A DNA stretch of 53,755 nt from contig NZ_WQCF01000016.1 in NCBI RefSeq assembly GCF_013032455.1, forward strand, positions 1 to 53,755. The letters run 5' to 3'. How positions within the stretch are numbered: position 1 is the first letter of the stretch; the number at the start of each line of letters is the position of its first letter. Shown here in pieces: positions 17,832 through 27,414 of the stretch. This DNA comes from Ruegeria atlantica. GTDB taxonomy: Bacteria > Pseudomonadota > Alphaproteobacteria > Rhodobacterales > Rhodobacteraceae. A model generated the notes under the pieces. The model worked only from the letters and a program-made list of their open reading frames with translations, was not told the origin of the DNA and searched no databases. Both the position numbers and the translations under genes were made by a program.

Positions 17832-18039
17832 TTTTACCTCTTCCTGATTGTCCGCCCCACTCCAGGGACGGTTCTGTCCGGCACCTCTGGCACCAGAAAG
17901 GTTTCCCCAAAGGTGTCTCCCCTTTAGTGGGCACGAGTTTGGTCGCATTCATAAACAAACGTCAAGGGCAGGATCAGGGAAAACGATGAGTCAATTCAGA
18001 GATGCCTCATCCGAGGTTGTAAAATCAGGCGCTGAAGGT

Positions 18040-18747
18040 TCAATTCGAGAGGTCAAAGAACCGTTTTGCGTGCAAAAAGGCGGCTTTTTTGACTTCTGCG
18101 GCTGCGAAGGCTTCATCGTCATGGCCCCATTGCTCGATCTGCCAAAGTTCGTCCAACCTTGAAATATTCCAGATTTCTTCGGCTGTGCGCCAGTTTTGGG
18201 CGGCAGCCAATCCCAGAATAAGCGACCCAGACAGGCTTACAAGGTCGTGGAAAGCAGCCAGTTGAAAATCGCTAAGTGCATGAACACGTTGCCTGAGGGC
18301 GGTCAGAGCTTCAGGTGGTTGGGGCTGATGCAACACGCCGACCACGGATTGCAGTCGAACCAAAAGCACCTCGGCGGCCCAGTCCAATGCCGGGTCCCAC
18401 TGCTCGGCCTGACGCTCCTGCAACTCTTGCGGGTGGGCCGCGCGATAACAAAGCAGATCCGAATCGCCGTAGTCGGCCAGCATGTCCGCAACCTCAGCGT
18501 GTTGACGGCGAACCTTGTCGATGGCGGCATTTGCCGATCGTGTGAACGGCATCGAGGTCGGGTCGACCTCTTTATCCTGCGCGTCCCATTCCGCCGCCAC
18601 TTCTTCAGCCATGGCACGGGTCGGCAGGATCAGGGTGGCCTTGGCCGGAGTTTTCACACTGCGACCATCCAGTTCCACGGTATAGCCGCCCTCGGCATCA
18701 ACCACCGCACTCTCGGTCCAAAATCGTTTCGGTTTCCAGTCGCTCAT
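18040..18747 (-). CDS. ATP12 family F1-ATPase assembly chaperone
   Basis: A 235-residue protein beginning MSDWKPKRFWTES. It shows the ATP12 pattern of an N-terminal beta region (VELDGRSVKTPAKATLILPT, AEEVAAEWDAQ) followed by a helical C-terminal domain (DSDLLCYRA, LSDFQLAAF). ATP12 assists assembly of the F1 alpha subunit in mitochondria and alphaproteobacteria, a marker of this class. It starts 4 bases after the HAD gene, so both are probably co-transcribed. Confidence 0.9.
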   Translation of the reverse strand: MSDWKPKRFWTESAVVDAEGGYTVELDGRSVKTPAKATLILPTRAMAEEVAAEWDAQDKEVDPTSMPFTRSANAAIDKVRRQHAEVADMLADYGDSDLLCYRAAHPQELQERQAEQWDPALDWAAEVLLVRLQSVVGVLHQPQPPEALTALRQRVHALSDFQLAAFHDLVSLSGSLILGLAAAQNWRTAEEIWNISRLDELWQIEQWGHDDEAFAAAEVKKAAFLHAKRFFDLSN

Positions 18748-18751
18748 GTCT

Positions 18752-19423
18752 TCAGGTCCAGATATCGTCCAGCGCACGAGGCAGCTGCTCAAAAGTTTCG
18801 ATTATGCTAGTGGCACCGCTCAAAGCGGACCGCTCGTGATAACCCCAGGCCACGCCAATGCCAGCCACACCAGCGGCGCGGGCCATGTCCATGTCGAACT
18901 GTGTATCACCGATCATGACCGTGTTGGCCGCCTCCACCCCGGTTTCGCTGCGCGCTGTGTCGACCATCGACGGATGCGGTTTCGACGGGTGGTGATCCGC
19001 CACCTGCCGGGTCACAAAGTACCGCTCCAGCCCGTGCGCCTCGATCAAGGCGTCCAGTCCACGCTGCGATTTCCCGGTAGCCACGCCCAGCAGAACCTCG
19101 GGCACCGCATGTAGCGCCTCAATCGCATCCAGCGCCCCTGGATAGAGCGGCGAACTGGCCGCCCCCTGTTCCAGCCGATGCGCATGATAGGCCTGCTTGT
19201 AGCCATCAACCAAACGCTGCTGAACCGTGTCGGAATGTTCCGACGCCAATCGCGCCATGGCTACCGGAAGGGACAGGCCCACAATAGACAGGATTGCATC
19301 CCGCTTGGGCACCGGCAGGGAGTGTGCATCGAAACTGGCGGTCATCGCCGCCACGATACTGCCCTGACTGTCAACCAAAGTGCCGTCTACGTCGAACAGC
19401 ACCAAACGCAGCGGTGCGCTCAT
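18752..19423 (-). CDS. HAD-superfamily hydrolase, phosphoglycolate-phosphatase-like
   Basis: A 223-residue HAD hydrolase. Motif I is FDVDGTLVDS (about 9-18). Motif II Thr/Ser is in GVATGKSQRG. Motif III Lys lies near HPSKPHPS. Motif IV is MIGDTQFDMDMARAAG. A helical cap after motif I places it in subfamily IA. Phosphoglycolate or a nucleotide-related phosphate are plausible substrates. It overlaps the pseudouridine synthase stop by four bases. Confidence 0.88.
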   Translation of the reverse strand: MSAPLRLVLFDVDGTLVDSQGSIVAAMTASFDAHSLPVPKRDAILSIVGLSLPVAMARLASEHSDTVQQRLVDGYKQAYHAHRLEQGAASSPLYPGALDAIEALHAVPEVLLGVATGKSQRGLDALIEAHGLERYFVTRQVADHHPSKPHPSMVDTARSETGVEAANTVMIGDTQFDMDMARAAGVAGIGVAWGYHERSALSGATSIIETFEQLPRALDDIWT

Positions 19424-20463
19424 TGCAGCGCCTCAAAGGGATCGTTGTCAGCCAGGTCTTCGGTCCAGCCGAACGTGTCCCAACTGTGCTTCATGTGATC
19501 GGGCAAAGGTGCGGTCACCGTGATTGTCTTCCGCGTCACCGGATGCTGAAATGAAGCCTGACGCGCGTGCAGGTGCAATTTCTTGCTGATGATACCGCCA
19601 AGCTGCGCGCCCCAGCCATCGCCAAGATTCTCCTGCCCCGAGCCGCCGTATTTACCGTCACCGATGATCGGATGGCCAATGGCTGCCATATGCGCGCGCA
19701 GTTGATGCGTACGGCCTGTGATCGGCTCCATCGCAACCCAGGCGGCGCGCCCTGCGACTCGATATAGCGTCGCGTAAAGCGTATGCGCCCTTTTCGCGCC
19801 GGGCGTGTCGTTCACCTCGTTCATATGTACGGCGATCATCTTTTCGCCTTCGCCCTGCTTGCCGTGGCCCGCGGCCTTGACCAGCCCGGTCTTGATCTCA
19901 CCCAGGTAGGGGGTCGGCACCCCGGCCACCAAGGCCCAGTAGATCTTGCGCGTATCACGGTGACGGAACGCGGCGGTCAGCCCTTTTGCGGCCTCGCGCG
20001 TGCGGGCCAACAGCAAAACGCCTGACGTGTCCTTGTCCAACCGATGCACAAGGCGAGGGTTCTCGTCATAGCCGAACCGCAGTGCCTCGGACAGGCTGTC
20101 CACATGGCGAGTCTGACCGCTGCCGCCCTGCACCGGCAGGCCATGCGGTTTGTTCAACGCCAGCACGTGTTCGTCGCGATAAATAACACAAGACTGGATC
20201 ATCTTGGCATCCGCATCCGAGATGCGGCGCTTGACCTCGGCTGGCTTGTGATCCGCATCGGGCAGCGGCGGCACGCGCACAACCTGACCGGCCTCGAGCC
20301 GGGTCGAAGCCTTGACCCGTCCGCCTTCAACCCGCAGCTCACCCTTGCGACACATCTTTTCGATGCGCCCCTGGCTGACATGCGGAAACAGGCGGCGCAG
20401 CCACCGGTCCAGCCGCTGGTCGCCATCACCCTCTGCCACGGTGATCATCTGTACGCCGCTCAT
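19420..20463 (-). CDS. Pseudouridine synthase, RluC/RluD family
   Basis: A 347-residue enzyme with an N-terminal S4 RNA-binding domain (DQRLDRWLRRLFPHVSQGRIE) and an RsuA/RluA catalytic domain containing the active-site segment LVHRLDKDTSGVLLLA with its catalytic Asp. The later GRTHQLRAHMA motif is also typical. It probably modifies 23S rRNA uridines as RluC does; the exact sites cannot be told from sequence alone. It is coupled to the following HAD gene by an overlap. Confidence 0.9.
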   Translation of the reverse strand: MSGVQMITVAEGDGDQRLDRWLRRLFPHVSQGRIEKMCRKGELRVEGGRVKASTRLEAGQVVRVPPLPDADHKPAEVKRRISDADAKMIQSCVIYRDEHVLALNKPHGLPVQGGSGQTRHVDSLSEALRFGYDENPRLVHRLDKDTSGVLLLARTREAAKGLTAAFRHRDTRKIYWALVAGVPTPYLGEIKTGLVKAAGHGKQGEGEKMIAVHMNEVNDTPGAKRAHTLYATLYRVAGRAAWVAMEPITGRTHQLRAHMAAIGHPIIGDGKYGGSGQENLGDGWGAQLGGIISKKLHLHARQASFQHPVTRKTITVTAPLPDHMKHSWDTFGWTEDLADNDPFEALQ

Positions 20464-20572
20464 GCCGATATCCCCTGCGTCGCGCAGATGTTCTGCGCGG
20501 TAAACCTGTCTGTACGTGCCTTAGAAAACATGCGCGTCTGTGGCGTGCAAAGGGCAAAGAGTCAAGCAGGCC

Positions 20573-21883
20573 TTAGCCGTTCCGCTGCGCCCGCAACTTG
20601 GCGAAATAGTCCAGCCGCTTTTTCAACTCGCGTTCGAACCCTCGTTCGACCGGCTGGTACAATTCGGGTCGCTCCATACCGTCCGGAAAGTAGTTCTGGC
20701 CTGAAAACCCATCCTCGGCATCATGATCATAGGCATAGCCCGCGCCATAGCCCTGATCCTTCATCAACGAGGTCGGCGCGTTCAGGATATGCTTGGGTGG
20801 AGGCTCACTGCCCGACTGCTTGGCCAGTCGCATTGCGGCTTTGTATCCGACATAGGCCCCGTTCGATTTCGGGGCCAAAGCCAGATAAACCAGCGCCTGC
20901 GCCAGCGCCAGCTCGCCCTCGGGGCTACCTAGGCGTTCATAGGTCTGCCACGATTGCAGGCAGATCGCCTGTGCCTGTGGGTCGGCCAATCCGATATCCT
21001 CGACCGCCATCCGCGTGATCCGACGCGCCAGGTAGCGCGGATCTTCTCCGCCCGTCAGCATCCTGGCAAACCAATAAAGCGCAGCATCCGGGTCCGACCC
21101 ACGCACTGATTTGTGCAGGGCCGAGATCAGATTATAATGCTCATCCCCGGATTTGTCGTATTTCGCCGCCCGACGCATCAGCCGGGTCGACAGCGCATCC
21201 GGGTCCAGCGGCGCATCGACCTTCCACGCCGCGACCTGCTCGATCAAGTTCAGCAGCGCGCGCCCGTCACCGTCGGCCATTTCTTGCAGCGCCTCACGGG
21301 CGGGACCGTTCAGTGGCAGGGCGCGGTCCAATTCCTTTTCCGCACGTTGAGTCAGACGTTCCAGATCGGCCAGACTAAGTCGTTCCAGCACCAGCACCTG
21401 CGCCCGGCTCAGCACAGCGGCGTTCAACTCAAAAGACGGATTCTCGGTCGTGGCTCCGACTAACAGGATCGTGCCGTCCTCCATATGCGGCAGAAAGCCA
21501 TCCTGCTGGGCTTTGTTGAACCGGTGAATCTCATCCACGAACAGCAGCGTGCCCTGCCCGTTCTGACGGCGTATCTTGGCGGCCTCGAACACTTTCTTCA
21601 GATCCGGCACGCCGGTGAAGATCGCGCTGATCTGTACAAAATGCAGATCAGTCTCTTGCGCCAGTAACCGCGCGATCGTGGTTTTCCCCACACCCGGAGG
21701 CCCCCAGAACACCAGACTCGACAAGCTGCCCGAGGCCAGCATAACACCCAGCGGCGCGTCCGGCCCCAAGACCTGTTCCTGCCCGATCACGTCGGCCAGC
21801 GTCTTCGGTCGTAACCGATCCGCCAGAGGGCGATGGGCAGACGGCGCAGGCTCGGCAGCCCCGGTATCGAAAAGGTCGCTCAC
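20573..21883 (-). CDS. rarA: Replication-associated recombination protein A (RarA/MgsA AAA+ ATPase)
   Basis: A 436-residue clamp-loader-like ATPase acting at stalled replication forks. Walker A is WGPPGVGKTT, Walker B is LLFVDEIHRFNK, and sensor 1 is ATTENPSF. The C-terminal MgsA domain (DPDAALYWFARMLTGGEDP and GYKAAMRLA) identifies RarA rather than RuvB or DnaX. The start is 4 bases after the DegQ-like protease stop. Confidence 0.95.
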   Translation of the reverse strand: MSDLFDTGAAEPAPSAHRPLADRLRPKTLADVIGQEQVLGPDAPLGVMLASGSLSSLVFWGPPGVGKTTIARLLAQETDLHFVQISAIFTGVPDLKKVFEAAKIRRQNGQGTLLFVDEIHRFNKAQQDGFLPHMEDGTILLVGATTENPSFELNAAVLSRAQVLVLERLSLADLERLTQRAEKELDRALPLNGPAREALQEMADGDGRALLNLIEQVAAWKVDAPLDPDALSTRLMRRAAKYDKSGDEHYNLISALHKSVRGSDPDAALYWFARMLTGGEDPRYLARRITRMAVEDIGLADPQAQAICLQSWQTYERLGSPEGELALAQALVYLALAPKSNGAYVGYKAAMRLAKQSGSEPPPKHILNAPTSLMKDQGYGAGYAYDHDAEDGFSGQNYFPDGMERPELYQPVERGFERELKKRLDYFAKLRAQRNG

Positions 21884-21887
21884 GAAT

Positions 21888-23273
21888 TTACAGCCTGAAC
21901 CGCAGGGAAACCGAGCGTCCCCCGCGCACGATATCCAAGGTCAGCCTGCGCCCCGGGTTGGTCAGAGCATCAACAACATCGCCGGGGGTTTCAATCTGCG
22001 CGCCATTGATGCTGTTGACCACATCCCCCACACGCAAACCGGAGCGACCGCCATATCGCCCCGCATCCACCACGACCACACCCGTCTGGGACAGCGCCAG
22101 CCCCATTCGCGCAATCACCGCCGGGTTAATGCGCGAAATGGTCAGGCCAGGCATTACCGTTTGTTCATCTAGCGTCGTTTCTTCGGCCGCTGGATGATCG
22201 GGAGCCTTGATCAGAGCTACCTCAACCTCGGCGTTTTCATCACCGCGCAGCCGTGTCACAACCGAGGTGCCGCCGACACCAGCCACGGACATGCGGAACT
22301 TCATCTCTGCCGGAGAGTTCACCTCATCCCCATCCACATGGGTTACCACGTCACCGACACGCAGCCCGGCCTCAGCCAATGGGCTGAGCGGGTGCAAGTC
22401 AGAGATCACCACGCCCATAGGGATCACCAGACCCAGCGACTCGGCGATATCGGCGCTCATGTGCTGGCCTGCCATTCCGGCCCAAGGGCTTACAAATCTT
22501 TCATTGCCCTGCTGCGCCTGTCGCAGGAACTCGGCCACCAGATTGGCCGGAATCGCAAAGCCGATACCGTTTGAGCCGCCCGAACGGGTCAGGATCGCGG
22601 TGTTGATCCCGATCAGGTCGCCGTTCACATCGATCAACGCGCCACCCGAGTTCCCCGGATTGATGGCCGCGTCTGTCTGAATGAAATAACCTCGCGCGTT
22701 ACCGGTTGCAGCCCCGGTTCGGGCAAGCCCCGATATGATGCCCGACGACACGGTCTGCCCGACCCCAAAGGGGTTGCCAATGGCCAAGGCTAGCTCACCC
22801 ACCTCGACATGATCCGAGTCGCGCAATTGCAGGAACGGAAGGTCTTCGGCCTCTTCAAGGCGCAAAATGGCGATATCGCTCTCCTTGTCACCCAGCACGA
22901 CCTGGGCCGAATATTCGCGCCGGTCTGTCGTCACCACTCGAATTTCGGTGGCCGTCCCGACCACGTGATAGTTCGACACCACATAGCCGTCCGCGGACAG
23001 GATCACACCCGATCCCAGAGAGTTCTGCACCCGTGGACGCGGTTCAGCAAAGCCACCGCCAAAGAAATCCTGAAAGAACGGGTCCGAGAAGAACGGGTTT
23101 GAACGCCCCTGCCGAACGATCTTGGCATAGATATTGACGACCGCAGGCGAGGCCTCTTTGACCACCGGGGCAAAACCCAACGATATCTCGGCTTGCGACT
23201 GCGGCACACGGGTTTCCGCAATGGCAGCCGAAGCGCATACGAAGGAAAAAGCGATAAGTGTCGCGCGGAACAT
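21888..23273 (-). CDS. Periplasmic trypsin-like serine protease, DegP/DegQ (HtrA) family
   Basis: A 461-residue exported protease. The signal peptide MFRATLIAFSFVCASAAIAE is followed by a trypsin-fold domain with the triad His in SNYHVVG, Asp in ESDIAILRL and Ser in NPGNSGGALI. Two PDZ domains follow, seen at LSPLAEAGLRVGDVVTHVDG and GRYGGRSGLRVGDVVNSING. It degrades or chaperones misfolded envelope proteins. The start at 23273 has GAGGTC before it; upstream in-frame codons are not signal-like. The gene leads the rarA run. Confidence 0.95.
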   Translation of the reverse strand: MFRATLIAFSFVCASAAIAETRVPQSQAEISLGFAPVVKEASPAVVNIYAKIVRQGRSNPFFSDPFFQDFFGGGFAEPRPRVQNSLGSGVILSADGYVVSNYHVVGTATEIRVVTTDRREYSAQVVLGDKESDIAILRLEEAEDLPFLQLRDSDHVEVGELALAIGNPFGVGQTVSSGIISGLARTGAATGNARGYFIQTDAAINPGNSGGALIDVNGDLIGINTAILTRSGGSNGIGFAIPANLVAEFLRQAQQGNERFVSPWAGMAGQHMSADIAESLGLVIPMGVVISDLHPLSPLAEAGLRVGDVVTHVDGDEVNSPAEMKFRMSVAGVGGTSVVTRLRGDENAEVEVALIKAPDHPAAEETTLDEQTVMPGLTISRINPAVIARMGLALSQTGVVVVDAGRYGGRSGLRVGDVVNSINGAQIETPGDVVDALTNPGRRLTLDIVRGGRSVSLRFRL

Positions 23274-23443
23274 AGTGACCTCAACTTTCAGAGTTGAGTT
23301 GGATATGCGCCCACGTGAAACGTAATGCAAGCTTCCGGCGGCAGTCGGTTCAGAAGACCGTGCAGACATGTGCCCAGCAAGGTAATCCCTCGGCGATTGG
23401 CATGGTTGGTGACAAACGCAGACTCAAAGTTTAACTCAACTCA

Positions 23444-24334
23444 TCACTCGACCGGCGACCAATCCGGACCGGGATCATAGGTTGAGATTTCAGCCAATCG
23501 CTCGAGTGTATCGGGACCAAAATCCGCCTCATAGACGATCCCGTTTTCACCCACCAGAAATGAATGGATTCCGGTTTCACCGTAGTCCGACGGGACCGCC
23601 AACAGCGCATGCCCGGCAACGAACTTATCGCCGACAAAATAGGAATACGCCCCTCCCGGAGCGTTTGGACCCTGCCCCTGCAAGACGGTGTAGTAATATC
23701 CAAGAAAGGGCTCGGCGTCATAGTCTGCCTCGCCATCACTCCAACCCGACGCGGCAGCTCGGGCCAGCGCTGCACCGACAAAGCTGTCTTCTTCGGGCCA
23801 GAACAGCCCGTTTCTGACACCCGGATCCGCAATGATCGTCTGAGCAAATTCCATCACGCCATCGCCATTGTGATCGACCAGCCTGAACGCGGCCTGAAGA
23901 TCGACGTAAGCCTCAAGCAATTCGATGACATCCAGTTCGTTCAAACCAATCTCTCTGGCCGAGAGCTCTTCAATCCCAGCTTCGAGATCGAAATGCCAAC
24001 CGTCTTCCCCGCGGGAAATGGGGATCGGGAAAGGCCAGCTGTCTTCGCCCAGCAGGATAACAACCCCTTCATCCTCTGGCTGAAAGCGATAACCCTCGGC
24101 GTACATGCCAAGCACTTCTTGCCGCCTTTCCCGGTCCTCGACGGGATCACCTGTCCCAATCAGGTCTTCGGCCTCGGGTCCGAAAATTTCCAATAACTTG
24201 TTCTGATCATCCGCCCTCAGGGCATCGACAAAGGTATCCAAGGCGGTCTGCGGCGTATCAAACCGAGCCCCATCTGAAAGTGCCGGACCCGCAGTTGCAG
24301 CAATAAATACAATAGAAAAAACCGAATTACGCAT
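23444..24334 (-). CDS. Exported DUF2950 family protein
   Basis: A 296-residue protein with a signal peptide (SVFSIVFIAATAGPALSDG). The conserved DUF2950 features are present: ALDTFVDALRADDQ near the N terminus, QTALD, and the C-terminal GPNAPGGAYSYFVGDKFVAGHALLAVPSDYGETG region ending in ENGIVYEADFG. The function is unknown. It starts one base after the DUF3300 gene; this pairing is recurrent in proteobacteria, suggesting a joint envelope role. Confidence 0.88.
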   Translation of the reverse strand: MRNSVFSIVFIAATAGPALSDGARFDTPQTALDTFVDALRADDQNKLLEIFGPEAEDLIGTGDPVEDRERRQEVLGMYAEGYRFQPEDEGVVILLGEDSWPFPIPISRGEDGWHFDLEAGIEELSAREIGLNELDVIELLEAYVDLQAAFRLVDHNGDGVMEFAQTIIADPGVRNGLFWPEEDSFVGAALARAAASGWSDGEADYDAEPFLGYYYTVLQGQGPNAPGGAYSYFVGDKFVAGHALLAVPSDYGETGIHSFLVGENGIVYEADFGPDTLERLAEISTYDPGPDWSPVE

Positions 24335-24335
24335 C

Positions 24336-25685
24336 TTACCGTCTCCGCTTTCCTTTGGCGGCGTGGCCGCGATTGGACGCGCTGTGGGTTCTCTTCCCTG
24401 ACGCCTGTTTCTTCATCGCCTTACCTTTCGACGCAGATTGTTTGCGCTGAGTCGTCGTCGTTTTCTTCGCCTGAGGTTTCTTGGCGGCCTGAGGTTTTTG
24501 TTTAACAGGCTTTTTCGCAGCATCTGGTCTTTGCTTGGTACGGTCGACGGCTTGCTGTTTGGCCGCAGCTTTATCCCGGTCGACATTGCCTCGGTTCACT
24601 TGTGGCAGGTCCTTTTTTCCACCGCCGCGATTGGCAAGAGCACCGCCAGCGACGGCTCCCGCACCTGCTCCGGCGGCAACCGCTGCTGCCCGATCCAGCG
24701 ATGCGCCATCCCGGCTGATATCAGCAGCACCGGATTCCCGGCTCAGTTTCGCCCGCAACTCGTCCGTTCGGCCTTCAGGGCGGTTCACCGGCAGATCGCC
24801 ACGGCCACCTTCGGGCCTTTTGTGGTTCGAGATTTTATCCTGCGCCTGCTTTTTGCGATCAGGGTCGGGTTGCCATCCGATATCCTTTCGATCGCCAAGA
24901 TCAACGTTGTCGATATTGACGTTGCGGTCGACATCAATGTCGATATCGGGGTTCCGGACGATGGGTTGACCATTCCAGCCCCCACAATTCCGGCAACCCC
25001 AATAGTCGTACCAATCATCGTCGTCGTCAAAAATTTCATCAATGAGGGCAACAGCACCAAATGTCAGCAAAGCCGTACCCACTATGTCTCCGGTCGAAGG
25101 TCCGGTGTAGACTGTTTCAGGATTGTACTCGGGTACATACACTGTCTCAGTGTTTGTTGGCGTGATGACGACTGTTTCATCTTCGGCCACCTCTACGGTT
25201 TGTTCAGGACCCGAGACCAAAGCACCACTGTCAATCGCCTGGTCCCTCATAACCTGAACAGCGTCCATTACATCATCGGACTGGGCCAACATCGCGGTGC
25301 CCATCGTTTCAGTCCAGTCAATATGAGTGGCCATCTGTCCAACAACTTCGGGAAAAGCCGTTGCAAGTACACTGACCGAAGGGTCCCAGCCCATGGCTTC
25401 GATTTCCGGCTCCAACTCGACCGGATCACGGTCGGCGTTGTCCAACAGGAAACGCTCGGCCTTCACGATCTCCAACGGCTGAGTGGCAGCAACAAATATC
25501 TGGATGAGCAAAGTGTCCGGGTACAGAGCCACCGGAGCAACAAGAGTTTGAAGCTCAGCATCCGTCAGAAAATTAGATTGGTCTGCCGACACGTCTTCGT
25601 CTGCCGCTGTATCGTCAGACGTCTCTTGCGCATAAAGTGCTGTGGATGCGCCAATCCCGAGCGCAATTATTAAATATCTAAACAT
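24336..25685 (-). CDS. Exported DUF3300 family protein with a long basic tail
   Basis: A 449-residue exported protein. The signal peptide (YLIIALGIGASTALYA) is followed by the DUF3300 domain, recognised by LQTLVAPVALYPDTLLIQIFVAAT. A middle segment has WYDYWGCRNCGGWNG and Asp/Asn-rich IDIDVDRNVNIDNVD. The last 90 residues or so are low complexity, rich in Lys, Ala, Gln and Arg, ending GHAAKGKRRR. Such a tail could bind acidic polymer such as lipopolysaccharide, nucleic acid or polysaccharide in the envelope; this is inference. It heads the pair with DUF2950 and is divergent from the TAXI gene across 123 bases. Confidence 0.87.
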   Translation of the reverse strand: MFRYLIIALGIGASTALYAQETSDDTAADEDVSADQSNFLTDAELQTLVAPVALYPDTLLIQIFVAATQPLEIVKAERFLLDNADRDPVELEPEIEAMGWDPSVSVLATAFPEVVGQMATHIDWTETMGTAMLAQSDDVMDAVQVMRDQAIDSGALVSGPEQTVEVAEDETVVITPTNTETVYVPEYNPETVYTGPSTGDIVGTALLTFGAVALIDEIFDDDDDWYDYWGCRNCGGWNGQPIVRNPDIDIDVDRNVNIDNVDLGDRKDIGWQPDPDRKKQAQDKISNHKRPEGGRGDLPVNRPEGRTDELRAKLSRESGAADISRDGASLDRAAAVAAGAGAGAVAGGALANRGGGKKDLPQVNRGNVDRDKAAAKQQAVDRTKQRPDAAKKPVKQKPQAAKKPQAKKTTTTQRKQSASKGKAMKKQASGKRTHSASNRGHAAKGKRRR

Positions 25686-25808
25686 ATTGCGATCCTTTAA
25701 TTTCTTAAAGGATCACCCAAGTTTGCGATTCTGGCAACAATTCGCATTGACGGGCAGCGGCGGCGCAGGAAACATGCCCCCACAACCGCTACTAAAAACG
25801 GAAGAATT

Positions 25809-26792
25809 GTGTTTAAAACCTTTTGCCTGAACATGCTCATTCTCCCTCGCTTTTCATTTTTGATTATCGCTGCACTTATTGGATCAATCGCGCCTGCCTC
25901 TCAGGCTGCAGATATCAAAGTGACTGTTGGTACAGGTGGAAAGGGAGGGTACTATTTCCACGTCGGTGATCTGATCTGCAAATCCTTGGACCGAGAAATA
26001 AACGGCTACAAGTGCCGGGCTAAGCCTACGAATGGCCCGACGGAAAACCTTCCAAAACTTCAAAGTGGAAAATTTGATATCGTCGTAGCGCGGTCAGACT
26101 GGGCTAAACAGGCATTGGAAGGCGGCGGCTACTTTCAGTCCAAAGGTCCGAACCCCGCTCTACGGTCCTTGTTTTCAGTTCATAGCGAACCCTTGACCAT
26201 CGTTGCCCGAAAAGACGCTGGGATTTACACGGCTGGCGACCTGAGCGGCAAGCGTGTCCGATTAGGCAAGTCCGCGACGCATTTAGTCAAGCAAATCCCG
26301 AGCTCGGCGAAGTGGGATGTGTCTTCTTTCCAAACAGTCAAACCAAAGGACATGAAAGCGCAATATTCCGCACTGTGCGCAGGAAAGATTGATGCCGTGG
26401 CAGCAGTTGTTGGTTACCCGTCCGGTTTGATCCAAAAGACAGCTCACACTTGCCCGATCCACTTGCTAAACCTGTCTGGGCAACCGATTGACAAGTTGGT
26501 CGCGGGTTCTGATGCGCTCAGCAAAGAAACAATTCCTGCAAACGCGTACACAGGTATAACGGCACCGACGAAATCCTTTGGCTACAAGGCAGTATTTCTA
26601 AGCAGTGCAGAGTTTTCCGATGAGGATGTCTACGCTTTCGTCAAATTCACCTTTGAAAGCCTAAGCGAATTGGGCCACGAGCACCCTGCCCTGTCCAGCC
26701 TGCAACCGTCTGAGATGATCCGCGACAGCTTGCCCGCACCCATGCATCCGGGCGCTGTCCGATACTATCGCGAACAAGGGTGGATCAAATAG
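25809..26792 (+). CDS. TAXI-family TRAP solute-binding protein (orphan)
   Basis: A periplasmic binding protein of 327 residues. The signal peptide (FLIIAALIGSIAPASQA) precedes the mature start DIKVTVGTGGKGGYYFHVGDLIC, the TAXI pattern. Further TAXI-like parts are ARSDWAKQAL, LTIVARKDAGI and MHPGAVRYYREQGW at the C terminus. It reads from a GTG at 25809 with GGAAG just upstream; an ATG at 25833 also keeps the signal peptide. No DctQM-type fused permease is adjacent, so transport partners must lie elsewhere or the protein is sensory. Confidence 0.82.
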   Translation: MFKTFCLNMLILPRFSFLIIAALIGSIAPASQAADIKVTVGTGGKGGYYFHVGDLICKSLDREINGYKCRAKPTNGPTENLPKLQSGKFDIVVARSDWAKQALEGGGYFQSKGPNPALRSLFSVHSEPLTIVARKDAGIYTAGDLSGKRVRLGKSATHLVKQIPSSAKWDVSSFQTVKPKDMKAQYSALCAGKIDAVAAVVGYPSGLIQKTAHTCPIHLLNLSGQPIDKLVAGSDALSKETIPANAYTGITAPTKSFGYKAVFLSSAEFSDEDVYAFVKFTFESLSELGHEHPALSSLQPSEMIRDSLPAPMHPGAVRYYREQGWIK

Positions 26793-26821
26793 GTCAGGAG
26801 CAAGCAGATCTGCCGACAAAA

Positions 26822-26849
26822 AACCCCCGCATCCGGAGACACGGGGGTT
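26822..26849. terminator. Terminator ending the alpha operon (rplQ) and the TAXI gene
   Basis: AACCCCCG (26822-26829) pairs with CGGGGGTT (26842-26849). The minus-strand copy runs into TTTTTT, so it ends the rplQ transcript well. It can also serve the converging plus-strand gene. Confidence 0.88.
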
Positions 26850-26873
26850 ATATATTTAGAAAGCGGGGCTTTC

Positions 26874-27296
26874 TTATTCTTCGTCTGCTGCCTCTTCGGC
26901 GGCAACGCGGGCCTTGTCGGCCGCGCCTTTGGCGTCAATGTCACGGTCAACGAATTCGATGATCGCCATCGGAGCCATGTCACCATAGCGGAAGCCAGCT
27001 TTCAGGATGCGGACATAACCGCCCTGACGCTCGGCGTAGCGGGGGCCCAGAACTTCGAACAGCTTCGCGACGTCTTTGTCTTCTTTCAGCTGTGCTGCGG
27101 CCTGACGGCGGGCGTGCAGGTCGCCGCGCTTGCCCAGAGTGACCAGCTTTTCGATGATCGGGCGCAGTTCTTTTGCCTTGGGCAGAGTCGTTTTGATTTG
27201 CTCATGTTCGATGAGCGAGCCAGCCATGTTCGCAAACAGAGCTTTACGGTGCTCATGAGTACGGTTCAGGCGGCGGTAACCACGTGCGTGACGCAT
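26874..27296 (-). CDS. rplQ: 50S ribosomal protein L17
   Basis: A 140-residue protein beginning [20 protein letters not shown], the L17 signature. The last 25 residues are an Ala/Glu-rich extension ([15 protein letters not shown]) common in alphaproteobacteria. It is the last gene of the alpha operon and is followed by a strong terminator. Confidence 0.97.
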   Translation of the reverse strand: MRHARGYRRLNRTHEHRKALFANMAGSLIEHEQIKTTLPKAKELRPIIEKLVTLGKRGDLHARRQAAAQLKEDKDVAKLFEVLGPRYAERQGGYVRILKAGFRYGDMAPMAIIEFVDRDIDAKGAADKARVAAEEAADEE

Positions 27297-27414
27297 TTTT
27301 CAATTCCTTCTTTCGCGTTTTGCTTTGTCTGGCCGGCGATGCGTGTCACCGGCTCTCCTTGGGGCATCAGCGCCCATACAGTCCCCGGAAGCCCGGGCAT
27401 TGGGGAAGACGCGC

